DNA of 64,000 nt from an uncultured Lachnospiraceae bacterium. Its GTDB lineage: Bacteria; Bacillota; Clostridia; Lachnospirales; Lachnospiraceae. Below the pieces are notes generated by a model. That model made no database searches. It saw only the letters and a list, made by a program, of their open reading frames with translations, and had not been told where the DNA came from. Positions within the stretch are counted from its first letter, which is position 1; each line of letters opens with the position of its first letter. Positions 8,480-16,706 of the stretch are shown here, one piece after another. Where the stretch lies: NCBI GenBank assembly GCA_934293575.1, contig CAKQYU010000010.1:29835-93834 (forward strand), written 5' to 3'. Position numbers and translations under genes: made by a program.

Positions 8480-9085
8480 ATGAACCAAATAAAAAATAAT
8501 ATAAAGAAAATAATAATAGGAATCATAGCGTGTGTTCTGATTTATATAGCTGCTAATGTAATAGCGATATGCAACTATAGCAAGGAATACAGTGAGAAAA
8601 TGAGTGATGTGGCTATTGTGCTGGGAGCAGAATGTTCAAATGATAAAGTTTCCGAAGTATATAAACAACGGTTAAATCATGCTATGGATTTGTATAATAG
8701 AGGAAAAGTAAAAGTTATTATTACAACCGGTGGAATTGGAGAAGGAAACTCTGTTTCTGATGCAACCGTGGCTAAAAATTATCTAATTCAATGTGGAGTG
8801 CCGGAAGAGGTAGTGCTGGAAGAAACAACATCAACAATTACACAGGAAAATTTAGAAAATGCAAAGGAATTGATGGAGCGTAGAAATCTTAAATCGGCAT
8901 TGATTGTAAGTGATCCGTTACATATGAAGAGGGCAATGCTGCTTTCGGAGGATGTTGGTATTGATTCGTTACCATCGCCAACTGACACAAGTGCATATAA
9001 AACACTAAAAACAAAGATTCCTTTTGTGGCAAGAGAGACATTCTTTTATATAGGATATAAATGGTATAGGTTTTTTGTTAAGTAG
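8480..9085 (+). CDS. DUF218 (YdcF/SanA/ElyC-like) membrane-anchored protein
   Basis: The 201-residue product has one N-terminal membrane anchor (IIIGIIACVLIYIAANVIAI) and a DUF218 domain facing outward. Family hallmarks are DVAIVLGAEC, RGKVKVIITTGG, VLEETTSTITQENLENAKEL and ALIVSDPLHMKRAM. Members such as SanA, ElyC and YdcF are linked to envelope integrity or vancomycin tolerance, but no enzymatic reaction is firmly established. The ATG at 8480 was chosen because it opens the membrane anchor and follows AAAGGT; an in-frame ATG at 8450 is possible. The gene follows the broken MutT chimera within 40 bp. Confidence 0.85.
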   Translation: MNQIKNNIKKIIIGIIACVLIYIAANVIAICNYSKEYSEKMSDVAIVLGAECSNDKVSEVYKQRLNHAMDLYNRGKVKVIITTGGIGEGNSVSDATVAKNYLIQCGVPEEVVLEETTSTITQENLENAKELMERRNLKSALIVSDPLHMKRAMLLSEDVGIDSLPSPTDTSAYKTLKTKIPFVARETFFYIGYKWYRFFVK

Positions 9086-9219
9086 AATAAATTTTAAAAA
9101 GCAAATTCCTCAATAGATAATGATAAAATATATGATATATCTGTTAAAATATCCATATAAAGAATGTTAGGAAAAGAATAAGGATTTAATAAATTGAAAG
9201 TTATGGACGGAAAGAGTTA

Positions 9220-9248
9220 TTGTGCATGATTTCAACGTATAGTATAAT
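9220..9248 (+). promoter_or_regulatory. Sigma-A-type promoter
   Basis: TTGTGC at 9220-9225, a 17-bp spacer, and a perfect TATAAT at 9243-9248. It lies 55 bp before a short leader frame and about 190 bp before the methyltransferase gene. Confidence 0.6.
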
Positions 9249-9302
9249 GATTTATGTAGTAATTATTCGGAAAATGGAGGTTACATAAAAGAGGAGGTAA
9301 TC

Positions 9303-9338
9303 ATGAGAATGCGAGATAACAACTCGGTGCAGTGTTAA
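9303..9338 (+). CDS. Putative 11-residue leader peptide
   Basis: An ATG at 9303 has an unusually strong ribosome site (AAGAGGAGGTAATC) and opens an 11-codon frame (MRMRDNNSVQC) that stops at TAA 9336-9338. The last codons overlap the left arm of the long hairpin at 9324-9402. The arrangement resembles translational or transcriptional attenuators, in which a stalled ribosome on the leader changes the fold. Expression is not shown. Confidence 0.45.
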   Translation: MRMRDNNSVQC

Positions 9339-9402
9339 TATTGACAGCAAGTTGTACCGAGGTTAATAGAATTAATTGTATTGCTGTCACATGCTGCACC
9401 GA
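9323..9402 (+). promoter_or_regulatory. Attenuator-like hairpin upstream of methyltransferase
   Basis: TCGGTGCAG (9324-9332) pairs perfectly with CTGCACCGA (9394-9402), and TGACAGCAA (9342-9350) with TTGCTGTCA (9381-9389). An alternative pairing is visible: CTCGGT (9323-9328) with ACCGAG (9356-9361). Two mutually exclusive folds overlapping a leader frame suggest regulation of the gene at 9442. No clear poly-T tract follows, so terminator function is uncertain. Confidence 0.5.
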
Positions 9403-9441
9403 ACAAATAATAATTATTAATTTATTTGAAAAGGAGCAGAT

Positions 9442-10218
9442 ATGAATACAGATAGAATAAATGAATTAAAAAAAGAGTGGGAAGCTGAGGAAAAGATAGC
9501 GCATATACATGGATGGGACTTTTCACACATTTATGGTAGATGTGATGTGGAGGAGGATTTGCCATGGGATTACAAAGAGATAATTGATGAATATCGTACG
9601 GATGATATGAAATTGTTGGACTTTGATACAGGTGGTGGTGAGTTTCTTTTGTCTCTGGGGCATCTCAATAGAAATACAGCGGCAACGGAGGGATTTCCGC
9701 CTAATGTAGAATTATGTAAGAAACGGTTATTACCACAGGGGATTGATTTCAGACAATGCAATGATGAGTCAAAGATTCCTTTTGCAGACAACTCTTTTGA
9801 TATATTGATAAACAGACATGGAAGATTTGACCCGGAAGAGGTAGGAAGAATTCTCAAACCGCAGGGATTATTCATTACTCAGCAGGTAGGAGGAAAAAAT
9901 GACAGAGACCTTGTGCGGATGGTTTTGCCCGATGTACCTTTGCCCTTTCCTGAACTGGAACTATCGATTCAGAAAAAGAAATTCGAAAAAACAGGATTTG
10001 AGATAATCCGTGCGGATGAGACCTTTAGACCAATTCGGTTCTATGACATCGGAGCATTTGTATGGTTTGCTCATATTATAGAATGGGAATTTCCTGGATT
10101 TTCGGTTGAAAAATGTTTGGATAAGCTTTTGGGGATGCAAGAGATTCTTGATAAGAATGGAATGGTGGAAGGAACCATCCATAGATATCTTATAGTAGCA
10201 CGAAAGCAGAAGGGATGA
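9442..10218 (+). CDS. Class I SAM-dependent methyltransferase
   Basis: The 258-residue protein has a Rossmann methyltransferase core. Motif I is LLDFDTGGGEFLLSLG near residues 56-71, followed by ATEGFPPNVELCKKRL, the acidic segment IPFADNSFDILINRHG (motif IV region), and RILKPQGLFITQQVGG (motif V region). This is the Methyltransf_11 type. The substrate is unknown. The gene starts at ATG 9442 behind AAAAGGAG. It is preceded by a strong promoter, a short leader frame and a long hairpin, the layout seen before some antibiotic-resistance methyltransferases. The protein is not an Erm-type rRNA methylase by sequence, so that parallel is only in layout. Confidence 0.85.
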   Translation: MNTDRINELKKEWEAEEKIAHIHGWDFSHIYGRCDVEEDLPWDYKEIIDEYRTDDMKLLDFDTGGGEFLLSLGHLNRNTAATEGFPPNVELCKKRLLPQGIDFRQCNDESKIPFADNSFDILINRHGRFDPEEVGRILKPQGLFITQQVGGKNDRDLVRMVLPDVPLPFPELELSIQKKKFEKTGFEIIRADETFRPIRFYDIGAFVWFAHIIEWEFPGFSVEKCLDKLLGMQEILDKNGMVEGTIHRYLIVARKQKG

Positions 10219-10342
10219 TGTTATGTGGTAGTTTTAGGAAGGAATATCTTGAAGGGAGTAGAACCGGAAGATAACAGTAACAGATATCCCACAAAATGTA
10301 AAAAATGATAGCAAGAAGAAAATAGAGAAAAATCAAAGGGTA

Positions 10343-10385
10343 GCCGGGAACCTGTATCAACACAGATTCCCGGCATTTGCTTTCT
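10343..10385 (+). terminator. Rho-independent terminator after methyltransferase
   Basis: GCCGGGAA (10343-10350) pairs with TTCCCGGC (10367-10374), with an inner CTGT/ACAG pair, followed by a T-rich tract. Confidence 0.65.
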
Positions 10386-10595
10386 AAAAATTATCCGATT
10401 ACGATTATTTTAAAATCATCTATTCCTACCACAATCCTAATCCAATCCGAAATTAATTTTTGGATATCAAAGAAAAAAGGAATAACTCAAAGCACAATTC
10501 CATACAAAATCTTTGCGTATATTTTTCGTTGGCGGTATAATGACATTGGATTGTCTATATCTGTGACTTAATTACTATAGAATATACTTAGGAAA
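10386..10595. other. AT-rich intergenic stretch with a promoter
   Basis: No protein here looks real; the open frame across it is hydrophobic, of odd composition and has no ribosome site. A promoter lies near its end (10513-10541). Confidence 0.4.
10513..10541 (+). promoter_or_regulatory. Sigma-A-type promoter for small gene cluster
   Basis: TTGCGT at 10513-10518, a 17-bp spacer, and TATAAT at 10536-10541, 55 bp before the ATG at 10596. Confidence 0.55.
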
Positions 10596-10940
10596 ATGAA
10601 GATGCGGAAAGAAAAATATATTATAATAAGAATTGACGAAGATGATTACGGATGTGAAGAAAGATCGGATAGCTATATACCGATGGTGCGGGTATTATTG
10701 CAAAGTATGGAGCAGAATATGTCCGGTGAATATAATCAAAAAGTAATATTTATGGAAGATTCTTTAATGTATGCAAGAAATTTGAATGAAGGAAATGAAG
10801 CCGTAATCGGTATGGATGGTAAACTTTACAAACCGGAAATGTTGTATGAACCGATGGATTTGGAGAATATAACACGAACGAACCGTCAGAACGAATGTAT
10901 GGATAATTATTATGACGCAGTGGAGGAGATGGACGAATGA
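10596..10940 (+). CDS. Hypothetical protein, 114 aa
   Basis: A soluble acidic protein starting MKMRKEKYIIIRIDEDD, with a Gly-Cys-Glu-Glu turn and a Met-rich middle; the tail has a run of Asn, Tyr, Asp and Glu. No known domain is visible. An in-frame ATG at 10602 may be the real start because AGGA lies closer to ideal spacing for it. It overlaps the next gene by four bases (ATGA), so the two are translated together. The IIIRIDEDDYGCEER region resembles small proteins of unknown function in Clostridia; I do not recognise a role. Confidence 0.7.
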   Translation: MKMRKEKYIIIRIDEDDYGCEERSDSYIPMVRVLLQSMEQNMSGEYNQKVIFMEDSLMYARNLNEGNEAVIGMDGKLYKPEMLYEPMDLENITRTNRQNECMDNYYDAVEEMDE

Positions 10941-11161
10941 AATCAACCTTAATTAAGGATACAATAAAAGAAGAACGTATTGAATTGATTAAACAGTGGC
11001 TGCCGGATGATGATGGGTTAGGCGCAGATGGTGGCATGGATTTGTGGGATTTATATGCAGATTATATCAATGGAACAAAAGAAATTTCAGAGTGTAATGC
11101 GGCATTTTCTACCCAGTATATGACAGAAAAAGACCTTGCGCAGGGAAAACTGAGTAAGTAG
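10937..11161 (+). CDS. Hypothetical protein, 74 aa
   Basis: A small acidic protein with a central LPDDDGLGADGGMDLWDLY segment, translationally coupled to the gene before it. There is no membrane segment and no recognised family. It ends 43 bp before the MIF-like gene, and all three are probably one transcript from the promoter at 10513. Function unknown. Confidence 0.65.
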   Translation: MKSTLIKDTIKEERIELIKQWLPDDDGLGADGGMDLWDLYADYINGTKEISECNAAFSTQYMTEKDLAQGKLSK

Positions 11162-11204
11162 AATAAGTACATATCAAAATTATTTTAATCAGGAGGACAA
11201 GCAT

Positions 11205-11549
11205 ATGCCATTTATTAATTCAAAAATCAGTGTAGCGGTAACGAAAGAACAGGAGCAGGAAATAAAATCAAGATTGGGACAGGCGATTGCAACCATACCG
11301 GGAAAGTCAGAGAGCTGGCTTATGGTGGGTTTTGAACCGGAGTATAAGTTATATTTTCGTGGCTCGAATGACCAGCCGATGGCAATGGTGGAAGTAAGTG
11401 TATATGGAAGTGAAAATCCGTCTGCATTTTCTAAACTGACCGGAGAGATTTGCACTATTTTAAATGATGTTCTTAATATTGCACCGGATCATGTATATGT
11501 GAAGTATCAGGCTGTTGCAAACTGGGGTTGGAACGGAGATAATTTCTAG
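11205..11549 (+). CDS. MIF-like tautomerase-superfamily protein
   Basis: The 114-residue length and start MPFINSKISVAV match macrophage migration inhibitory factor/phenylpyruvate tautomerase proteins. In these, Pro2, exposed after Met removal, is the catalytic base. The SWLMVGFEPEYKLYF stretch and the C-terminal VYVKYQAVANWGWNG also fit. Members form trimers and tautomerise keto/enol substrates; the physiological substrate in bacteria is usually unknown. A strong ribosome site (AGGAGGACAAGC) precedes the ATG. Confidence 0.85.
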   Translation: MPFINSKISVAVTKEQEQEIKSRLGQAIATIPGKSESWLMVGFEPEYKLYFRGSNDQPMAMVEVSVYGSENPSAFSKLTGEICTILNDVLNIAPDHVYVKYQAVANWGWNGDNF

Positions 11550-11559
11550 AAATTCTTAC

Positions 11560-11614
11560 ACCATTACAGGTAATATGAGGGATGAATCCATCATAATGGT
11601 TCGTGAGATTTTTT
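11560..11614 (+). terminator. Possible terminator after MIF-like gene
   Basis: ACCATTA (11560-11566) pairs with TAATGGT (11594-11600), with a GGAT/ATCC inner hairpin, and TTTTTT follows at 11609-11614. The loop is long, so efficiency is uncertain. Confidence 0.4.
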
Positions 11615-11666
11615 GTTTGAAAAGAAACTTAACACTCCCCATGAAATGAAAAAATTCTTAACGAAT

Positions 11667-11744
11667 TTACGCATGATTTGATACCCTGTTATATGCGATA
11701 TCGTAAACAAGAAAACCACCACAATTTGGACACTTCATGTTCAT
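11667..11744 (-). pseudogene. Zinc-ribbon protein remnant, 25 codons
   Basis: On the minus strand a good ribosome site (AAAGGAGAAG) precedes ATG at 11744, and the frame encodes MNMKCPNCGGFLVYDIA, ending at 11667. This is the first CxxC knuckle of the common zinc-ribbon proteins with the second knuckle missing, so it looks like a truncated remnant. A functional 25-residue peptide is possible but less likely. Confidence 0.4.
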
Positions 11745-11907
11745 GTTTCTTCTCCTTTGTCTCAACGATACTTGCTATCGATTTTCTCTATCTTGATAAT
11801 AGAAGATAACGATACATTTTGCAAGCATGGAAACCATCACAGAAAAGAACATGTCCGGGTGAGGATTGTGTCAGCAATTACTGGAAGGAACACTATCCCC
11901 CCATATG
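11745..11907. other. Intergenic sequence without recognised genes
   Basis: It contains a short inverted repeat near 11770-11815 (TATCGATTTTCTCTATCTTG facing ATAGAAGATAACGATA). Otherwise nothing is seen before the promoter at 11908. Confidence 0.3.
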
Positions 11908-11937
11908 TTGACATTATACGGACGCCTAGTGTAGAAT
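11908..11937 (+). promoter_or_regulatory. Promoter of the AAA+ ATPase gene
   Basis: A consensus TTGACA at 11908-11913, an 18-bp spacer, and TAGAAT at 11932-11937, 85 bp before the ATG at 12022. Confidence 0.6.
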
Positions 11938-12021
11938 GAGACAGAAATCTTAGATATTTGAAAGTACATTTTGAATATTTAAAATAATATATCAGATATT
12001 ACATAGAAGTGAGGTTACAAC

Positions 12022-13503
12022 ATGCCCGTATTTGATTTTAATCAGGAAAAAAAGGATGCAGTAGATGCTGACAAAACATACGAATTAGTCTATTCAAATG
12101 AGCGAAGCACCGATGCACAGCATCCGATTATGTTATTGGAAAACAGCAATAAAAAATTAGTGCATCATTCTTCCGGAATGTTTACGGCACCGACGAAGGG
12201 AACGGCATTTGTTCATGAAGAAGAAAAGACATCACATGATATTTTACAAATTGATGCAAGATTTGAAAAACTGATCAAGTGGCTTGGAGAAAATCATATT
12301 ATGGTACGTCTTTCCGGTGCGGATACACCATCCGGATATGCGGTTTATAAGATATTTGAGACCGGAGTATCCATGAGAGGAACCAAGATTTCCGGGGAAA
12401 ATGGATTTTTACAGTTTATGATTGACCGGTTGCTGCAAAGCGATGCACCGTCGAAGGAAGCAGTTGATATCGATGAGATAGAAGATTCCGACAGTATGAA
12501 GCTTACAAGTATCCAGAGTATTACGGATTATCTGATGTGTGCGGGAAGCACCCTGCCGGATAATATCCGTCTCTGGGCAAGAAGGAATCTGGCGGTTGCC
12601 AAGTCTGCCGAGGTTACGCCGGAAGAAAGACGCCATGCACAGCGGGCACTTTCTATTATGTTGAATATTCAATGGAAAAACACGGATTTCCAACCAATCG
12701 ATCCGGTAGAGGCAAGACGTATTTTAGATGAAGAATTATATGGTTTGGATAATGTAAAACAACGTATTATTGAAACAATCATTCAGATTAACCGAACCCA
12801 TACATTGCCGGCATATGGTATCTTGTTAATTGGTCCTGCGGGTACCGGAAAATCACAGATTGCATATGCGGTTGCCAAGATTTTGAAACTGCCGTGGACT
12901 ACATTGGAAATGAGCTCCATTAACGATCCGGAACAGCTTACCGGAAGTTCGAGAATTTATGCAAATGCAAAGCCGGGTCTGATTATGGAGGCATTTGCCA
13001 ATGCGGAAAGCTCTAATCTGTTATTTATCATCAATGAGCTGGATAAGGCATCATCCGGTAAAGGTAACGGAAATCCGGCGGATGTATTATTGACGCTTTT
13101 GGATAATCTTGGATTTACCGATAATTATGTAGAGTGTAATATTCCGACCACCGGTGTCTATCCGATTGCGACAGCAAATGATAAGAGTGCAATCAGTGCA
13201 CCGTTGATGTCAAGATTTGCGGTAATCGAATTGCCGGATTACAGTTTGGAAGAAAAGAGAGTTATTTTTACAAAATTTGCGATGCCAAAGGTATTGAAGC
13301 GTATCGGTTTGCGTGAGGAAGAGATTGTGATTACGGAGGAAGCATTGGATGCCATTATAGATATCTTTAAGGGGACTTCCGGAATCCGTGATATTGAGCA
13401 GGCGGCAGAACATATTGCAGCCAATGCGTTATATCGTATTGAGGCAGAGAAAATGGTATGTGTAACCTATGATGCCGATATGATTCGTGAATTGTTAAAG
13501 TAA
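12022..13503 (+). CDS. Lon-like AAA+ ATPase without protease domain
   Basis: A 493-residue protein. Residues 1-235 are an unrecognised N-terminal part. From about 236 there is a Lon-type AAA+ module: LDEELYGLDNVKQRI resembles the Lon linker, Walker A is GPAGTGKS, and sensor 1 is TANDK. An arginine-rich C-terminal lid (GTSGIRDIEQAAEHIA) follows. The Walker B segment reads LLFIINELDK, with Asn in place of the usual Asp. The Ser-Lys protease domain of Lon is absent, so it probably remodels rather than degrades proteins. It stands alone with its own promoter and a terminator. Substrate unknown. Confidence 0.8.
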   Translation: MPVFDFNQEKKDAVDADKTYELVYSNERSTDAQHPIMLLENSNKKLVHHSSGMFTAPTKGTAFVHEEEKTSHDILQIDARFEKLIKWLGENHIMVRLSGADTPSGYAVYKIFETGVSMRGTKISGENGFLQFMIDRLLQSDAPSKEAVDIDEIEDSDSMKLTSIQSITDYLMCAGSTLPDNIRLWARRNLAVAKSAEVTPEERRHAQRALSIMLNIQWKNTDFQPIDPVEARRILDEELYGLDNVKQRIIETIIQINRTHTLPAYGILLIGPAGTGKSQIAYAVAKILKLPWTTLEMSSINDPEQLTGSSRIYANAKPGLIMEAFANAESSNLLFIINELDKASSGKGNGNPADVLLTLLDNLGFTDNYVECNIPTTGVYPIATANDKSAISAPLMSRFAVIELPDYSLEEKRVIFTKFAMPKVLKRIGLREEEIVITEEALDAIIDIFKGTSGIRDIEQAAEHIAANALYRIEAEKMVCVTYDADMIRELLK

Positions 13504-13525
13504 AAAGTACGAAAAAGCAATATAA

Positions 13526-13560
13526 AAAGCCATGTTCCTTTGCGAACATGGCTTTCTTTG
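13526..13560. terminator. Bidirectional terminator between AAA+ gene and argG
   Basis: AAAGCCATGTTC (13526-13537) pairs perfectly with GAACATGGCTTT (13544-13555) around a 6-nt loop, with A- and T-runs on both sides. It serves the two convergent genes. Confidence 0.85.
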
Positions 13561-13581
13561 TTGTGTATAATGATTACAAAA

Positions 13582-14805
13582 TTACTTCTTGTTATCCTTT
13601 TTCAATTCGTTCATTCTCATTGCACGAACTTTCAATGGAAGTCCCCATAATGTGATGAAACCTTCTGCATCATGATGATCATACATATCGCCGGTTGTAA
13701 AGGAAGCAAGAGACTCACTGTATAATGAGTACGGAGAAGTTGTTCCGTTCTTAATGATATTACCTTTGTAAAGACGAAGCTTAACTTCACCGGTAACATA
13801 CTGCTGTGTCACATCTACAAATGCTGAGATAGCTTCACGAACAGGAGTGAACCATTTTCCTTCATATACAATACTTGCTAACTTGCTGCCAAGTTCTAAC
13901 TTAAGTGCAATCGTATCACGGTCAAGAACCAATTCCTCAAGCTGCTGATGTGCTTCCATAAGAATTGTTCCACCCGGTGTTTCATATACACCACGGCTCT
14001 TCATACCAACTACACGGTTTTCAACGATATCTACAATACCGATACCATGTTTTCCACCGATTGTGTTAAGTTCACGGATAATATCGGCAACTTTCATTTT
14101 CTTTCCGTTTAAAGCGGTTGGAACACCCTTTTCAAAAGTAAGTGAGATTTCAACATCTTCATCCGGTGCCTTTTCCGGAGTAACACCAAGGACAAGCATA
14201 TGGTCATAATTTGGTGCCTGTGAAGGATCCTCTAATTCCAATCCCTCATGGCTGATGTGCCAGATGTTACGGTCACGGCTGTATGACTGGTCAGTTCCGA
14301 AAGGAAGATCGATACCATGAGCTTTACAGTATTCAATCTCAGCTTCACGGGAATCCATCTGCCATCTGTCATCTCTCCATGGAGCAATTACTTTAATGTC
14401 AGGAGCCAATGCCTTGATACCTAACTCAAAACGAATCTGGTCATTTCCTTTACCGGTTGCACCGTGGCAGATAGCAACTGCATTTTCTTTTCTTGCAATC
14501 TCAACTAATTTTGCTGCAATGGTAGGTCTTGCCATAGCAGTTCCCATAAGGTATTTGTGCTCATAAACAGCACCTGCCTGTACGCAAGGCATAATATAAT
14601 TTTCGCAAAGGTCGTCTACTACGTCCTCAATATAGAGCTTTGATGCACCGGAAAGACGTGCACGTTCTTCCAAACCGTCAAGCTCTTCTCCCTGTCCGCA
14701 GTCGATACAACAACATACAACCTCATATCCATAGGTTTCTTTTAACCATGGAATAACGGCTGTGGTATCAAGTCCGCCTGAATAAGCTAAAATAACTTTG
14801 TCCAT
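13582..14805 (-). CDS. argG: Argininosuccinate synthase
   Basis: This is a complete 407-residue type enzyme. It ligates citrulline and aspartate with ATP to give argininosuccinate in arginine synthesis. Visible signatures are the N-terminal ATP-binding P-loop LAYSGGLDTTA, CHGATGKGNDQIRFE and GTDQSYSRDRNIWHIS. The start ATG at 14805 is followed directly by the conserved MDKVILAYSGG. argH is not adjacent, so the gene seems to be a single unit facing away from galE. A promoter lies upstream (14900-14928). No anomaly seen. Confidence 0.97.
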   Translation of the reverse strand: MDKVILAYSGGLDTTAVIPWLKETYGYEVVCCCIDCGQGEELDGLEERARLSGASKLYIEDVVDDLCENYIMPCVQAGAVYEHKYLMGTAMARPTIAAKLVEIARKENAVAICHGATGKGNDQIRFELGIKALAPDIKVIAPWRDDRWQMDSREAEIEYCKAHGIDLPFGTDQSYSRDRNIWHISHEGLELEDPSQAPNYDHMLVLGVTPEKAPDEDVEISLTFEKGVPTALNGKKMKVADIIRELNTIGGKHGIGIVDIVENRVVGMKSRGVYETPGGTILMEAHQQLEELVLDRDTIALKLELGSKLASIVYEGKWFTPVREAISAFVDVTQQYVTGEVKLRLYKGNIIKNGTTSPYSLYSESLASFTTGDMYDHHDAEGFITLWGLPLKVRAMRMNELKKDNKK

Positions 14806-14899
14806 TTCTTTATCCTCTTTTCTTTTATAATCATTAGAAATTTGAAAATATAAATTTCTATTGTAATCCGGTTTTTCATTTTTACATTTAACCTAGATA

Positions 14900-14928
14900 A
14901 TAATAACGTAAATGCTATAAAATGACAA
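14900..14928 (-). promoter_or_regulatory. argG promoter
   Basis: On the minus strand, TTGTCA (14923-14928), a 17-bp spacer, and TATTAT (14900-14905), 95 bp upstream of the argG start. Confidence 0.5.
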
Positions 14929-14968
14929 GTTTAATCACAAAAAAATGAAAATGATTCCATGTAGGTCT

Positions 14969-14997
14969 TTTAATTATCATAGTAGATGTATTATAAT
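14969..14997 (+). promoter_or_regulatory. Possible galE promoter
   Basis: A perfect TATAAT at 14992-14997 has a weak TTTAAT at -35 with a 17-bp spacer, 65 bp upstream of galE. Confidence 0.35.
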
Positions 14998-15061
14998 AAA
15001 ACATATTTAATATATAGAATATATTTTTGGAATAATTGTCAGGAATAACAGGAGGTCACAT

Positions 15062-16081
15062 ATGAAAGTATTAGTTACAGGCGGAGCGGGATATATTGGT
15101 AGTCATACCTGTGTAGAGTTGTTATCGGAAGGATACGAAGTTGTTATTGTCGATAATCTGTATAATGCAAGTGAAAAGGTTGTTGATAGAATCAAGGAAA
15201 TTACCGGTCAGGATTTGACATTTTATAATACGGATATCCGGGACTATGAAGGTCTAACCCAAATCTTTGCAACGGAAAAACCGGAGGTTGTCATTCATTT
15301 TGCAGGTCTTAAGGCAGTAGGGGAGTCAGTTTTAAAACCATTGGAATACTATGAAAATAATATCAGTGGGACATTAAACCTGTGCAAAGTTATGCGTGAA
15401 AACGGTTGTAAGAACATCATTTTTTCTTCTTCTGCAACGGTATACGGAAATCCCGCATTTATTCCGATAACGGAGGAATGTCCGAAGGGTGTCTGTACCA
15501 ATCCGTATGGCTGGACAAAGCATATGTTAGAACAGATATTAACGGATATCCATACGGCAGACCCGGAATGGAATGTTATGCTGCTTCGGTATTTTAATCC
15601 GATTGGAGCACACAAGAGCGGATTGATTGGAGAAGATCCGAAGGGAATACCGAATAATTTACTTCCGTATGTTGCACAGGTTGCAATCGGAAAATTAGAG
15701 TATGTCGGTGTGTTTGGCAATGACTATGATACACCGGACGGAACCGGAGTCAGGGATTACATCCATGTGGTGGATCTTGCAAAGGGACACGTTAAGGCAA
15801 TCAATAAAATCAAAGAAAATCCGGGTGTAAAGATATACAATCTCGGTACAGGGAAAGGCTACAGCGTTCTGGATGTGATTGGGGCATTTCGTAAAGCATG
15901 TGGAAAGGAAATTCCATATCAGATAAAGGAAAGACGGCCGGGAGATATTGCAACCTGTTATTCGGATGCATCCCTGGCTAAGAAGGAATTGGGCTGGGAG
16001 GCGCAATACGGAATAGAAGAAATGTGTGCAGATTCGTGGAGATGGCAGACAAAGAATCCGAATGGCTATGAAGATAACTAG
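15062..16081 (+). CDS. galE: UDP-glucose 4-epimerase
   Basis: A 339-residue short-chain dehydrogenase-type epimerase that interconverts UDP-glucose and UDP-galactose, for galactose use and sugar-nucleotide supply. The NAD-binding glycine motif GGAGYIGSHT is at residues 7-16. The catalytic Ser (SSSATVYGNP) and the Tyr-x3-Lys pair (NPYGWTKHMLE) are present. RYFNPIGAHKSGLIGEDP and VRDYIHVVDLA are also characteristic. Start ATG 15062 has AGGAGGTCACAT before it. The following HD and isochorismatase genes are close and co-directional. Confidence 0.96.
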   Translation: MKVLVTGGAGYIGSHTCVELLSEGYEVVIVDNLYNASEKVVDRIKEITGQDLTFYNTDIRDYEGLTQIFATEKPEVVIHFAGLKAVGESVLKPLEYYENNISGTLNLCKVMRENGCKNIIFSSSATVYGNPAFIPITEECPKGVCTNPYGWTKHMLEQILTDIHTADPEWNVMLLRYFNPIGAHKSGLIGEDPKGIPNNLLPYVAQVAIGKLEYVGVFGNDYDTPDGTGVRDYIHVVDLAKGHVKAINKIKENPGVKIYNLGTGKGYSVLDVIGAFRKACGKEIPYQIKERRPGDIATCYSDASLAKKELGWEAQYGIEEMCADSWRWQTKNPNGYEDN

Positions 16082-16113
16082 AATACCGATGTATGGATTT
16101 GGAAGGGATGACT

Positions 16114-16662
16114 ATGAGTTTTATTACTACGGTAAGCGGCAGGCATTTTGATCCGATTATGCCGGAAGAAGATTTGATAGATGAAAGAGATATCGCACAT
16201 GCATTGTCTTTGATGTGCCGGGCAAACGGACATACCAGAATATTTTACAGTGTGGCACAACATTCCATTGCCTGTGCAAAAGAGGCAGTTGCCAGAAAGG
16301 AATCGGATGCGGTTGTTTTGGGCTGTCTGCTTCATGATGCAAGCGAAGCTTATTTGTGTGATATTACAAGACCGATGAAACAATATCTGTCAGAGTATTT
16401 GGAAGCGGAAAAAAGATTGCAGGAAGCGATATGGCAAAAGTGGATGGAAACGGCTCCCGATGAACAACAACGGCAAATCATTTTTGAGATTGATGACCTT
16501 ATGATGTCGAAGGAGTTTCACGAACTGATGGCAGAGGATTTGAATGAAGATTATACGAAACTGGTACGTTCATTTTCCTGTGAATATCGGCCCCCTTCGG
16601 ATATTGAAACAGAATTTTTGGAATTGCTGCATATTTATATGAAAGCGACAAACACGATATAG
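16114..16662 (+). CDS. HD-domain nucleotide phosphohydrolase (YfbR-like)
   Basis: About 182 residues. Metal-binding HD motifs are visible: the first His in YSVAQHSIACA, the HD pair in LLHDASEAYLCDITRP, and the late Asp in IFEIDDLMM. The closest known type is 5'-deoxynucleotidase YfbR or related HD hydrolases acting on nucleotides; the substrate here is not certain. The start at ATG 16114 is preferred because GGAAGGG lies 6 nt before it; an in-frame ATG at 16093 exists. It follows galE by about 30 bp. Confidence 0.85.
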   Translation: MSFITTVSGRHFDPIMPEEDLIDERDIAHALSLMCRANGHTRIFYSVAQHSIACAKEAVARKESDAVVLGCLLHDASEAYLCDITRPMKQYLSEYLEAEKRLQEAIWQKWMETAPDEQQRQIIFEIDDLMMSKEFHELMAEDLNEDYTKLVRSFSCEYRPPSDIETEFLELLHIYMKATNTI

Positions 16663-16706
16663 AATAAAAATCTATGAAAAAGCGGAATAGGGAAGTGGAG
16701 GAAAAG

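Noticed and set aside
9323..9402. T-box or known riboswitch
   Set aside because: No T-box sequence, no specifier loop, and no known riboswitch core; only the hairpin and leader frame are visible.
10377..10571. Possible 64-residue protein
   Set aside because: No ribosome site, unusual residue composition, and a promoter lies inside it.
11757..11939. Possible 60-residue protein
   Set aside because: Contains a consensus promoter near its end, has no ribosome site and no similarity to known proteins.
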